A program made the position numbers and the translations under genes. This document shows, piece by piece, positions 1-8,879 of a stretch of DNA of 64,000 bases. The notes beneath the pieces were generated by a model, which saw only the letters and a list, made by a program, of their open reading frames with translations, was not told where the DNA came from and searched no databases. Every line of letters begins with the position of its first letter. The stretch's first letter is position 1. The stretch is from Bifidobacterium asteroides DSM 20089 (GTDB lineage Bacteria; Actinomycetota; Actinomycetes; Actinomycetales; Bifidobacteriaceae), in NCBI RefSeq assembly GCF_002715865.1, contig NZ_CP017696.1, positions 2,108,001-2,172,000 on the forward strand, read 5' to 3'.

Positions 1-6
1 GGATTA

Positions 7-729
7 GTGGGTCGGCCCTCCACGGTAGTGCCCGGGCGCTTTGGGCAGGAGCTCAAGGTCGAGCAGGTCCGTTGGTCCCGCAAGCAGGGCACAGCCAACC
101 CTTCTCGGCCCATTTTTGTACTCATGCACGGATGGGGCTCCAACGAGGAGGACATGGCCGACTTGATGCGTTATGCGGCCCCCTACAACGACTACGCATC
201 CCTGCGGGCGCCCATGGTGGTGCCAGGCAGCGAGCGCGGCATGTTCGGCCCGGGCTACACCTGGTTTCACGACATGCGCCCTGAGCAGGAGGACCTGGAT
301 CGGGATGGCTACGCAGCGGCTCGGGCTGTGGACGCCTGGGTGTCAGCCAACATCCCCGAGGATCGACCTGTGGTGGCCATGGGCTTCTCCCAAGGAGCCA
401 TGCTGGCTGTTCATCTGCTTCGGGTCAACCCTGAGCGCTATCGGGCCTCCATATGTCTGTCCGGATTCCTGGCCCCAGGCCTGGTACCGGGAACCGCTCC
501 GGCGGATGAGCGTCTGGCTGGTTTGAATAAGCCGGTCTTCCTGGGCTTCGGTTCGGATGACACCACAGTACCCAAGTACGAATTCCGGGCCCTGGCCGCC
601 TGGCTGGACGAGCATGTATGGCTGCACACCACCGAGTACGACCATATGGAACATGCCGTCGACATGCGCGAGATGAACGACCTTCGCCAGTGGTTGGGCG
701 AGATTGATGTGACCTCGGGTCTTATGTAG
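7..729 (+). CDS. alpha/beta-hydrolase, phospholipase/carboxylesterase family
   Basis: A serine hydrolase of the phospholipase/carboxylesterase family, probably a cytoplasmic esterase acting on short acyl or phospholipid-type esters; the substrate cannot be told from sequence. The nucleophile elbow GFSQGA puts the catalytic serine near residue 128. GSDDTTVP (about 182-189) supplies the aspartate and HMEHAV the histidine near 216. LMHGWGSNEED near residue 39 is the oxyanion-side loop. The length of about 240 residues fits the family. No signal peptide is seen. The reading frame is open to the window edge, so the GTG at 7 is only the first visible start and the true start may lie upstream. It converges with the antiporter gene, with only 6 bases between the stops. 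Confidence 0.8.
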   Translation: MGRPSTVVPGRFGQELKVEQVRWSRKQGTANPSRPIFVLMHGWGSNEEDMADLMRYAAPYNDYASLRAPMVVPGSERGMFGPGYTWFHDMRPEQEDLDRDGYAAARAVDAWVSANIPEDRPVVAMGFSQGAMLAVHLLRVNPERYRASICLSGFLAPGLVPGTAPADERLAGLNKPVFLGFGSDDTTVPKYEFRALAAWLDEHVWLHTTEYDHMEHAVDMREMNDLRQWLGEIDVTSGLM

Positions 730-735
730 ACCGGG

Positions 736-2982
736 TCACAGGGCCGAATCTGCGTCGACCTGCATGACGTAGACGTTGCGGCGCATCTTCCTGGCTGTCG
801 TGCGTGAGATTTCTCCGGATTCGACCATGTCCTGAATCTGGCTCAGCTCGATGGCATACCCCTCGCGCTTGGCCTCCTCCAACTGATCCCTGATGGCAGG
901 CATGCCCGCGTATTCGGTCTTTCCTTCCGCCGAGGATTCAATCATCTGGTGGTTGATGATGGTGGTCAGCAGGTCCTCGGTCTTGAAACGTCCCTTGCCC
1001 AGCTCGGAGTAGAGCTTCTCGATCAGGAAGTGGTTCATCTCCGCCTGCAGGTGGCGCCCGGCGATGAAGACCTGGTCCTTGTCAATCGGCTGGGTCAGGT
1101 GCTTTAGGCGGTGGAACTGGCTGTGCAAGAGGCCCTTGATGCGCCTGCGAGCAGTATAGGCCCTCCAGCGAAGTTCCCCGCCCCTGTCCAGGTGGAAGAG
1201 GGATCCGGATATGGTGGACAGGATTCTGCGTGCTGCCTGTTCCTGGCTGCGCAGATTCAGCAGTTCCTCCTGGTCGTCTCCGCGCTCGCTGCGCCGGTCG
1301 ATCAGCTGGGCGTCAGCATCCCTGTCGGCTACGGTCTCGGCCTCAGTACTGGGTTCGATCCCGGTTTCGGTCCCGGCGGCAGACTGCCTTGATGCAGGTG
1401 CCTGTTCTACATCATCTTCGCTTCTGAGCTGCTCTTCCAGCTGATCCTGGGCCTCTTCGATCCGGCTCAGCCGCTCCTCCATGTAGTCCTGCTCCCACTC
1501 CATGGTCTGTACCTGCAGGTCCTGGAAATCCTTGGGCGAATACTGTCCGATCTGTGACTTGAGTTTGGCGATGCGGTGGTTGTACTGCTTGATCACCTGC
1601 TGAATGGCCAGCCGGTTCTCGTCGGTGATCCTGCTGGAGAGTTCCCGGACCGTGCCCCTGAGCACCTTGATTGATTTTTCGACCTGTTGGGCCGGCACCT
1701 CGCTGCTCTGTGAGGGGGCCAGCAGCGGCAGGGCGAAGTTGGCCAGCACCAGGGTGACGATGATGACCCCGGCGGCCACGAAGATCAGCTCGCTGCGCAT
1801 GGGGAAGGCTGACCCATCGTCGGTCATATAGGGGATGGTCAGAGCCAGGGAGAGGGTGATGGTTCCCTTGGGGCCACCGAAAGTCATGACGGCTGCCGAC
1901 CTCAGGAGCTTGGATGTGATCCTTGGCCTGCTGCCGGTTTCATGGTCCTTGGTGAAGATCAGGACGCTGGCCGTCCACAGGAAGCGCAACACGATCACGG
2001 TCAGGCAGACCACAGTGATGGTAGCCACCAGCATCCAGTTGCTGACCCGCCGGTCTCGCCAGCTGGTGCCCATGGCTGCCGGCAGCAGCATGCCCAGAAG
2101 GACGAAGACCGCACCGTTGAGGCTGAAGGAGAGCACCTTCCAGACGCTGGACGAGACGATGTTGGCCTTGGAGGTATTGGGTCCCACTCCGGTGTGGTCG
2201 AAGCGAATCAGCAGTCCGGTGGAGACCACGGCCAGGATTCCGGACACATGCAGAATGTTCTGCCCGACCATGTATATCAGGAAGGGAAGGAAGAGCTCCA
2301 GCAGGATCCTGGTAGTGGTTGTTTCCCAGCCCAGGCGACGGGCCGACTCAAAGAGCCAGTTGATCACAAAGCCCATGATCAGTCCGAAGCCGATGCCGCC
2401 CACGAACTCAACGAAGAACTCGCCCAGGGCCTGGGGCAGGGAGAAGGAGCCGGTCACGGTTGCCAGGATGGCAAACTGGAAGCCGATGACGCCGGTGGCG
2501 TCGTTGAAGAGTGATTCGCCGGCCAGGATTGAATGTTCGTCCGGTGTCAGGTCGGCGCTCTCGCCCAGGGAGGAGACGGCCACGGCATCGGTGGGTCCCA
2601 GGGCGGCGCCCAGGGCCATGGCTGCAGCCAGGGGAAACATGGGCCAGGCGGCATGCAGGATGACGCCCACCATGAGCATGGTCAGAGCAGCCAGGCCAAT
2701 GGCCAGGGAAAGGGATGATCGCAGCCCCTTGAGCAGCTCCACCTTGTTGATGGTATGGGCCTCGTAGTAGAGCAGCGGCGCGATGAAGAGGACCATGAAC
2801 AGCTGGGGATCCAGCCGCATCCGCGGGAAAATGGGCAGTAGGGCCATGACTGCGCCCAGAACGATCTGGACCAGGGGGGTGGAAATCCGGGGAACGAACC
2901 TGGAGATGAAGGAAGAGACGAGGACGGCAGCAAGTATGCACAGAATGAGGATGAATGTTTCCACGGGCTTCCTTTCCGCCAC
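736..2982 (-). CDS. Na+/H+ antiporter, CPA1/NhaP type, with long C-terminal cytoplasmic domain
   Basis: A monovalent cation/proton antiporter of the inner membrane for pH and sodium homeostasis. Residues 1-430 are a string of about 12 hydrophobic segments. They include GPTDAVAV near 129-136 and the ion-binding GESLFNDATG near 155-164 (Asn160-Asp161), both typical of CPA1 exchangers. Residues about 435-748 are hydrophilic, charged and partly coiled-coil, probably a regulatory domain, and make it longer than a bare NhaP core. The first start is GTG at 2982. An alternative GTG at 2964 gives METFILILC, closer to the usual NhaP N terminus, and lies just after a GGAAG purine tract. It converges with the upstream esterase gene and is divergent from the P-type ATPase gene. 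Confidence 0.88.
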   Translation of the reverse strand: MAERKPVETFILILCILAAVLVSSFISRFVPRISTPLVQIVLGAVMALLPIFPRMRLDPQLFMVLFIAPLLYYEAHTINKVELLKGLRSSLSLAIGLAALTMLMVGVILHAAWPMFPLAAAMALGAALGPTDAVAVSSLGESADLTPDEHSILAGESLFNDATGVIGFQFAILATVTGSFSLPQALGEFFVEFVGGIGFGLIMGFVINWLFESARRLGWETTTTRILLELFLPFLIYMVGQNILHVSGILAVVSTGLLIRFDHTGVGPNTSKANIVSSSVWKVLSFSLNGAVFVLLGMLLPAAMGTSWRDRRVSNWMLVATITVVCLTVIVLRFLWTASVLIFTKDHETGSRPRITSKLLRSAAVMTFGGPKGTITLSLALTIPYMTDDGSAFPMRSELIFVAAGVIIVTLVLANFALPLLAPSQSSEVPAQQVEKSIKVLRGTVRELSSRITDENRLAIQQVIKQYNHRIAKLKSQIGQYSPKDFQDLQVQTMEWEQDYMEERLSRIEEAQDQLEEQLRSEDDVEQAPASRQSAAGTETGIEPSTEAETVADRDADAQLIDRRSERGDDQEELLNLRSQEQAARRILSTISGSLFHLDRGGELRWRAYTARRRIKGLLHSQFHRLKHLTQPIDKDQVFIAGRHLQAEMNHFLIEKLYSELGKGRFKTEDLLTTIINHQMIESSAEGKTEYAGMPAIRDQLEEAKREGYAIELSQIQDMVESGEISRTTARKMRRNVYVMQVDADSAL

Positions 2983-3474
2983 GCAATCCCGGGCGGGCTG
3001 CCGCAGGCCCGACTAGCAGGGTTCGTTCGACCAATGAAGGAATCTCCGAGTGCAGGGTCGCATGAGGATCGACGTCGCACAGTCCATTATACGGAATCAC
3101 GGTATCCAGGAACAGCATCAATGGACAATGTGCGCCAAGTTGACACCTCAAGCCAAAATGGTGGACAGACTGTGCTCGCGATAGGCGAACATTTGTGAAA
3201 ATCCGGCCCGGGGACCCCTCGTAATCGCATGAAAGACCGGCTCAATCGGTATACTCATGAAGACCGGGAAGGCTCCGAACCTCCCAGAGGTTCACCGCTT
3301 GCGGCGGATGACCATGGAGCCCCATCTCTTGACCCCGGGGACTTGCGTACACGCTATTGTTTCCCCGATGCTTTTGGACATACCCCGGTCCAAAAGGAAG
3401 ATTGCAAGAAAGACTGCAGAGGGTCGCATGCGGGGACAAATGACCGATCCGGTTTGGAAAGGCCAGGTTGACCG
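2983..3474. other. divergent intergenic region between antiporter and P-type ATPase genes
   Basis: This 492-base stretch separates two divergently transcribed ion transporter genes and must carry both promoters. I see no convincing long ORF, RNA gene or repeat, and no clear -35/-10 pair with standard spacing. A TATACT near 3250 is an isolated -10 candidate for the ATPase gene. Confidence 0.5.
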
Positions 3475-6273
3475 ATGACATCATCCATGACATCTACAGA
3501 CATTAAGAATCAGAACGCAGCGGCGGCAGGGACCGACATGCGCTTCGACGACACCGACTGGCATAGCCTGGAGACCTCGGCTGTGCTGGAGACCCTGCAC
3601 ACCGGGGACCAGGGTTTGGATACGCAGGAGAGCGCACGCCGACTGGAGCTCTTCGGGCCCAACAGCCTGGCCGAGGCCCAGGCCAAACCCCGTTGGAAGC
3701 TCTTCCTGGAGCAATTCGCCGGCCCCCTGATCGCCGTCCTGATGCTCTGCGGCATCATCACCATTTTTCTGCAGCACTATGTGGATGCTGCGGCCATTTT
3801 CCTGGTCCTTTTTCTCAACGCCATCATCGGCTATGTTCAGGAGTCCAAGGCCGACAAGGCCGTGGAGGCCCTGACCACCCTGTCCACCCCCACCACACGG
3901 GTGGTGCGTCAGGGCCGGATGGAGCAGATTGACGCCGACCAGCTGGTGCCCGGCGACCTGGTCCTCCTGGAGAGCGGTGATCGCATCCCCGCCGACCTGA
4001 GGCTGATCGAGGCCCTCCACCTGCGCATCGACGAGGCCATGCTGACGGGCGAGAGCGAGGATGCCAAGAAGAATACGGACCCCGTGGACCGCGATGCAGC
4101 CCTGGGCGACAGGCACTGCATGGCCTTCTCAGGCACCATGGTCACCAGTGGCCGTGGCCGAGGTCTGGTGGTGGCCACCGGTTCCGACACCGAGCTGGGC
4201 GAAATCAACGATCTGGTCCATGTGGCCAAGGGTCGCACACCCCTGCAGCGGATAATCCACCGCACCGAGGTGGGCATTGCCGTTGCCGTCATCCTTGTGG
4301 CCATCTTCGTCTTCATCGGCGGAGCCATCCTCAATGGCGACGCTACTGGGGCCTTCCTGTCCGCAGTCTCCCTGGTGGTGGCCTCCATGCCAGAGGCCCT
4401 GCCCATCGTGCTGACCGTGGCCATGGCCTTGGGAGTCTCAAGGATGGCCGAATACCATGCCATCGTCCGCTCTCTGCCGGCCGTTGAAACCCTGGGTTCC
4501 ATCACCGTCATCGGCTCGGACAAGACCGGCACGCTGACCCAGAACCGCATGACCGTGGAACAGTTCACCCTGGGTGGCGGCCAGCCGGTCCCAGTTGAGG
4601 GTCTGGACCTGGGCGCAGCGACCGTGTCCGACGACGACCGTATGCGCGGTCTGGCCGCCCTTGCCCGGGCCGGGGCTCTGACCAATGAGGCCCACCGGCA
4701 GCCGAATGAACAAGGCGGCATCGAATACAGCGGCGACGCGGTCGATATGGCCATGGCCCGCCTGGCCGACCAGACCGGGGCCGTGACTACTGAAGACCTG
4801 GATGCTCCCATCGTCATGGAGACCCCCTATGAGCCGGAGCTGCTCCACTCCATGACCATCCGCCGCAGCCCGGACGGCACCCTGACCCAATACGTCAAGG
4901 GTGCCCCGGACGCGGTCATGGCCATGAGCCGAACCATGCTGGACCCGGATGGCCAAGTCGTCCCCCTGGACACCCCGGCCGTCCACAAGTCCTACGAGGC
5001 CATGGGTTCCCAGGGGCTACGTGTCATAGGCGTGGCCAGCAGGGTTCTTTCCTCCGACCAGGATCCCGCCTCCCGCCGTCGGCCCGACGACCTGACCTTC
5101 CTGGGACTTGAGGGCATGCTCGACCCGCCTCGTCCCGGCGTGCGCGAGGCCATCGCCGACTGCGCCGGGGCCGGCATCCGTGTGGTCATGATCACCGGCG
5201 ACCACCCGGTGACCGCAGCCGCCATAGGCCGCCGTCTTGGTCTCGATCACACCGATCAGGCACTGACCGGCAGCGAGATGCTGGAGATGAGTGACGAGGT
5301 CCTTCGGGCCCGTCTGCGTGAGACCTCCATCGCCGCCCGTGTCTCCCCCCAGGACAAGCTGCGCATTGTGGAGGCCCTGCAGGATGAGGGCCATGTGGTG
5401 GCCGTGACCGGCGACGGCGTCAATGATGCCCCGGCCCTGAAAGCTGCTTCGGTAGGCATCGCCATGGGCCGTTCCGGCACCGACGTGGCCCGGGAGGCCA
5501 GCGACGTGGTTCTGACCGACGACAACTTCGTCACCATCACCCAGGCCGTGCGCCAGGGGAGGGTCATCTTCAAGGCCATCCGCGGGTCCGCCTACTTCCT
5601 CCTGTCCACGGCTGCAGCCGCCATGATCGCTGTGGGGGTCAATGTAATCTCCGAGGAGCCCCTGCTCTTCCTGCCCCTGCAGATGCTCTGGATCAACTTC
5701 GTGACCAACGGTGTCCAGGATATTGCCCTGGGATTCGAACCAGGCAACGGGGATGAACTGGAGTCGCCCCCGCGTTCGTCTGGAGAGGGCCTGCTCTCGC
5801 GGGTGCTCTGGGCGCGACTGGCCGTCTGCGGGCTCTGGATGGCCACCTGCATCCTGGTCCTCTTCCGCTTGAACATCAACGCGGGAATGGATCTGGCCCA
5901 CGCCCGGACCATCGCCCTGACCCTGCTGGTCCTCTTCAACTTCTTCGTCGCCATGTCGGCCCGGTCCGAGAACAGGCTGATCTTCCAGCTCAACCCCTTG
6001 GACAACATCTTCCTTCTGGTGGCCTCGTTCGTGGCCCTTGGCATCCATGCGGGGGCCATGTATCTTGCTCCGGTTGCGGGCGTTCTGGGCATGGCCCCCT
6101 TGAGCGCAAGCCAGTGGCTCATCTGCCTGGGGATTGGACTGACGGTTCTGATCTTCAGCGAAGGCGACAAGATGGTCCGTGCCTTCCTGGCCAAGCGTGG
6201 CATCGACACGTCGGGGCGGACCAAGGGCCATCTGCACCACGTGCGCCGCCGCATCGCAGGCATGATCAACTGA
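3475..6273 (+). CDS. P-type cation-transporting ATPase, Ca2+-ATPase (P2) class
   Basis: An ATP-driven cation pump of the plasma membrane, most like the P2A/P2B calcium ATPases. Motifs occur in the right order: TGES at about 191-194 (actuator domain), PEALP at 306-310 in transmembrane segment 4 (calcium pumps usually have PEGLP or PEALP, heavy-metal pumps CPC), SDKTGTLTQ with phosphorylated Asp349, KGAPD in the nucleotide-binding domain, and TGDGVNDAP near 645-653. The N-terminal cation-ATPase domain and six C-terminal membrane segments are present. The length of 932 residues is normal. The ribosome binding site is weak: a GGAAAGG lies about 13 bases before ATG 3475. Calcium export is the family-based inference; Mn2+ or Na+ cannot be excluded. 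Confidence 0.9.
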   Translation: MTSSMTSTDIKNQNAAAAGTDMRFDDTDWHSLETSAVLETLHTGDQGLDTQESARRLELFGPNSLAEAQAKPRWKLFLEQFAGPLIAVLMLCGIITIFLQHYVDAAAIFLVLFLNAIIGYVQESKADKAVEALTTLSTPTTRVVRQGRMEQIDADQLVPGDLVLLESGDRIPADLRLIEALHLRIDEAMLTGESEDAKKNTDPVDRDAALGDRHCMAFSGTMVTSGRGRGLVVATGSDTELGEINDLVHVAKGRTPLQRIIHRTEVGIAVAVILVAIFVFIGGAILNGDATGAFLSAVSLVVASMPEALPIVLTVAMALGVSRMAEYHAIVRSLPAVETLGSITVIGSDKTGTLTQNRMTVEQFTLGGGQPVPVEGLDLGAATVSDDDRMRGLAALARAGALTNEAHRQPNEQGGIEYSGDAVDMAMARLADQTGAVTTEDLDAPIVMETPYEPELLHSMTIRRSPDGTLTQYVKGAPDAVMAMSRTMLDPDGQVVPLDTPAVHKSYEAMGSQGLRVIGVASRVLSSDQDPASRRRPDDLTFLGLEGMLDPPRPGVREAIADCAGAGIRVVMITGDHPVTAAAIGRRLGLDHTDQALTGSEMLEMSDEVLRARLRETSIAARVSPQDKLRIVEALQDEGHVVAVTGDGVNDAPALKAASVGIAMGRSGTDVAREASDVVLTDDNFVTITQAVRQGRVIFKAIRGSAYFLLSTAAAAMIAVGVNVISEEPLLFLPLQMLWINFVTNGVQDIALGFEPGNGDELESPPRSSGEGLLSRVLWARLAVCGLWMATCILVLFRLNINAGMDLAHARTIALTLLVLFNFFVAMSARSENRLIFQLNPLDNIFLLVASFVALGIHAGAMYLAPVAGVLGMAPLSASQWLICLGIGLTVLIFSEGDKMVRAFLAKRGIDTSGRTKGHLHHVRRRIAGMIN

Positions 6274-6308
6274 ATCGACCTGTCTGGCTGGACTGTCAGA
6301 CTGAATCC

Positions 6309-6761
6309 GTGCGAGAACGGTGGAAGGCGCCCATGGGGGAGGCCCTGCGGCTGGCCGGCATAGCCGGAGACCGGGGGGATGTGCCCGTGGGTGCCCTGGT
6401 CTTGGATGCCTCGGACCGGGTCATCGGCCGGGGCTTCAATCAGCGGCAGGCCCTGGGCCGCCCCCTGGCCCACGCCGAGATGGAGGCTATCGGGAAATCC
6501 GACGCGGGCTGGGATCTGGCAGGATGCACCATGGTCGTCACCCTGGAGCCCTGCCCTATGTGTGCTGGAGCCCTGATGGCCTGCCATTTCAGCAGGGTGG
6601 TCTTCGGTGCCTGGGATCCCAAGATGGGTGCCTGCGGATCGGTCTGGGATCTCCCTCGTGATCCGCACACCGGAACGAAGGTCGAGGTGCTGGGCGGTGT
6701 GTGTGAACAGGCGTGTGCCGGTATTCTTGCCGACTTCTTCGCCCAACACCGCCAGGACTGA
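6309..6761 (+). CDS. tadA: tRNA-specific adenosine deaminase
   Basis: Deaminates adenosine 34 to inosine in the anticodon wobble position of tRNA-Arg (ACG). The zinc and catalytic motif HAEME (His55, Glu57 counting from GTG 6309) and the second zinc motif PCPMCAGA are intact, and GDVPVGALV precedes them as in TadA. The GTG at 6309 aligns with the usual N terminus. An ATG at 6333 has a GGAAG a few bases ahead and is the alternative. The frame also runs back into the ATPase gene, but that part has no family resemblance. It lies 35 bases after the ATPase stop, so it is probably cotranscribed, and it converges with the TauE/SafE gene. Confidence 0.9.
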   Translation: MRERWKAPMGEALRLAGIAGDRGDVPVGALVLDASDRVIGRGFNQRQALGRPLAHAEMEAIGKSDAGWDLAGCTMVVTLEPCPMCAGALMACHFSRVVFGAWDPKMGACGSVWDLPRDPHTGTKVEVLGGVCEQACAGILADFFAQHRQD

Positions 6762-6771
6762 GTCCCTGTTT

Positions 6772-7569
6772 TCAGCGGTGGTTGTGATTGGCTCTGTACC
6801 GCTGGAAGGCCGGGGTGACCTGGAGGGCCGCCCAGATGCAGCGCAAAACAATCAGGCAGAGGTAGGCGGCGAACAGATTGGCACCCATTCGCGCGCTGAC
6901 CCCCGAGGCCGCCCAGGTGCCCACCGGCGTGGTCAGAGCAGCCACAATTCCCAGAAGCAGCCCTTGACCTGCATGGACCAGGTGGTGCCGCAGGTTGGTG
7001 AATGTTCCTGACAAGGAACTGGGCAGGATGGCCAGCAGGGAGGTCCCCCTGGCGATCAGGTCGCTGGCGCCCAGCAGGGCCAGGGCCGGGACCGCGATGG
7101 CACCGCCCCCAACGCCCAGCAACCCTGACAGGGTTCCAATCAGGACGCCGACCAGCAGAATGATCAAGGCCACCGCCGGGCTCAGCCGGATGCTGCTCTC
7201 CCGGGAAGGCGTGGACAGCAGCTGTTGGGCAATGACTGCCATCAGAAAGCCCACGTAGAGCCACCTGAGTATCACCTCAGGAAGCCGGTCCAGCAGCCAG
7301 GTGCCAATCTGCGCTCCAATGACCGTGCCCACGGCCAGCAGCAAGGCCGCCAGCCAGTCCACATGCCCGCCCAAGGCGTAGGAGGCCACTCCGGCCAGCG
7401 ACATGGGGATCATGGATGCCAGCGAGGTGGCTGAGGCCTGCCGTTGCTGCAGTCCGGTCCATACCAGTGCTGGCACGATGATCGATCCGCCGCCGATGCC
7501 GAACATTCCCGACAGGAATCCGCTGATCACACCTACCAGGACCAGGATGGCCAGGGTCCGCCGGTTCAT
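6772..7569 (-). CDS. TauE/SafE (DUF81) family membrane permease
   Basis: An integral membrane protein of the TauE/SafE family, which exports or imports sulfonates, sulfite or related organic anions; the actual substrate is unknown. The family's internal duplication is plain: SGMFGIGGGSIIVPAL near the N terminus and SGLLGVGGGAIAVPAL in the second half. About eight hydrophobic segments fill about 265 residues, a usual length. I chose ATG 7569 because GAGGAG lies 8 bases before it; an upstream ATG at 7599 has no such site. It converges with tadA, with 10 bases between the stops. Confidence 0.85.
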   Translation of the reverse strand: MNRRTLAILVLVGVISGFLSGMFGIGGGSIIVPALVWTGLQQRQASATSLASMIPMSLAGVASYALGGHVDWLAALLLAVGTVIGAQIGTWLLDRLPEVILRWLYVGFLMAVIAQQLLSTPSRESSIRLSPAVALIILLVGVLIGTLSGLLGVGGGAIAVPALALLGASDLIARGTSLLAILPSSLSGTFTNLRHHLVHAGQGLLLGIVAALTTPVGTWAASGVSARMGANLFAAYLCLIVLRCIWAALQVTPAFQRYRANHNHR

Positions 7570-7844
7570 TCTTCCGGCTCCTCTCTGCTCTTTCTGCATG
7601 GGTTCCAGCCTAGGTCGACGTTTTCGTCGGGAAGGCAGGATGTCCGCGTACGTGCCGATGGGCCCCGATCAGACGTGGCGGGATCTTTTAAGGTGCAGGA
7701 ATCCACGCATATTTCGGTCCTTATGTCCACCATGCGACCTTTGCCCTGGTTCCCCTCTGCCGTCTCGGCATACTGCTTGGTATCCCCCGGGCCGGTCCCC
7801 GGAGGTGTGTTGTCTATTCAAGAGAATTAAGAGGGTGTGTTTCG

Positions 7845-8819
7845 ATGCGATATACGGTCATCGGTGCCGGAGCCATGGGCTATCGGCTGGGCGTGCTGCT
7901 GCAGGAGCAGGCCGGCCTGCAGGTGGATTTCGTGGATACCTGGATGCCCAATATTGACAAGGTTCATGACCAGGGAGGCGTCTATGTTTCCCGCGATCAT
8001 GAGAATCGGCATTTGGTGCCCGTCAACATTTACACCCCCGAGGACTACAAGGGCGACCCCGACGTCTGGATCGTCATGCTCAAGCAGATGCAGCTGGAGG
8101 GGGTCCTGGAGCGTTGCGCACCGCTCTTCCGCGACCATCAGGTGGTCTTCTCGGCCATGAATGGCTGGGGGCACTTCGACAAGTTGCTCAAGTACTTCCC
8201 CAAGGAGCGCATCTACGGCGGCACGGCCATGATCGGCACGGTCCTCAATGGGCCGGGCGACGTGGACTTCATCGGCAAGTCCGGGGGCGGTTCCATGCAC
8301 CTGTGTGCCATGACCGAGCAGACCACCGACCTGGAGCGCCGGATGGCCGAGGACTTCAAGGCCGCCAACCTCAACCCCATCCTGACGGAGAACTTCGAGG
8401 GAACCTGCCTGGCCAAGATAATCTTCAACTCGGTGGTCAACACCATCTGCACTATGTACCAGATCACCATGGGCCAGTTCATCTCCTACCCGGGGGCCAA
8501 GGACATGTCCCGCCAGCTGATCGACGAGGCCTATGACGCCTGCGAGCGGGCCGGCAAGCAGTTGATTCAGACCCGCCAGGAGACCCTGGACGAGGTGGAC
8601 TACGTCAGCCGCGTGGGCAACCCGCTCCACTACCCCTCCATGTACCAGGACATGTCCAAGGGCCGTCCGACCGAGGTGGACTACATCAACGGCTACCTGG
8701 CGCGCCTGGGCCGCGAGCATGACTACGTCTGCCGGACCCAGGAGTTCCTGACCCACGGCGTTCACCTGGCCGAGCTGGCCTTCCGCGTCCACCACGAAGA
8801 GCAGGCTGACCAGCGGTGA
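7845..8819 (+). CDS. ketopantoate reductase family (ApbA/PanE-like) oxidoreductase
   Basis: A Rossmann-fold NADPH-dependent oxidoreductase of the 2-dehydropantoate 2-reductase superfamily. The N terminus RYTVIGAGAMGYRLG carries the GxGxxG dinucleotide-binding motif, and the C-terminal half is the helical ApbA_C-type domain, including NSVVNTICTMYQ and ISYPGAKDMS. The 324-residue length fits. Many actinobacterial paralogues do not make pantoate, so a role in coenzyme A synthesis is unproven, and no other pan genes are nearby. Start ATG 7845 has a weak AGAGGGTG upstream. Confidence 0.75.
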   Translation: MRYTVIGAGAMGYRLGVLLQEQAGLQVDFVDTWMPNIDKVHDQGGVYVSRDHENRHLVPVNIYTPEDYKGDPDVWIVMLKQMQLEGVLERCAPLFRDHQVVFSAMNGWGHFDKLLKYFPKERIYGGTAMIGTVLNGPGDVDFIGKSGGGSMHLCAMTEQTTDLERRMAEDFKAANLNPILTENFEGTCLAKIIFNSVVNTICTMYQITMGQFISYPGAKDMSRQLIDEAYDACERAGKQLIQTRQETLDEVDYVSRVGNPLHYPSMYQDMSKGRPTEVDYINGYLARLGREHDYVCRTQEFLTHGVHLAELAFRVHHEEQADQR

Positions 8820-8879
8820 ATAGGTGATTTATAGTGGGGGTGGCACAAGGACGTCCGAACCCGTCCGGCAAGGAGGACC

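Noticed and set aside
5017-6240. Long open frame antisense to the P-type ATPase
   Set aside because: It is a composition shadow with Q/G/H-rich, low-complexity translation and no recognisable domains.
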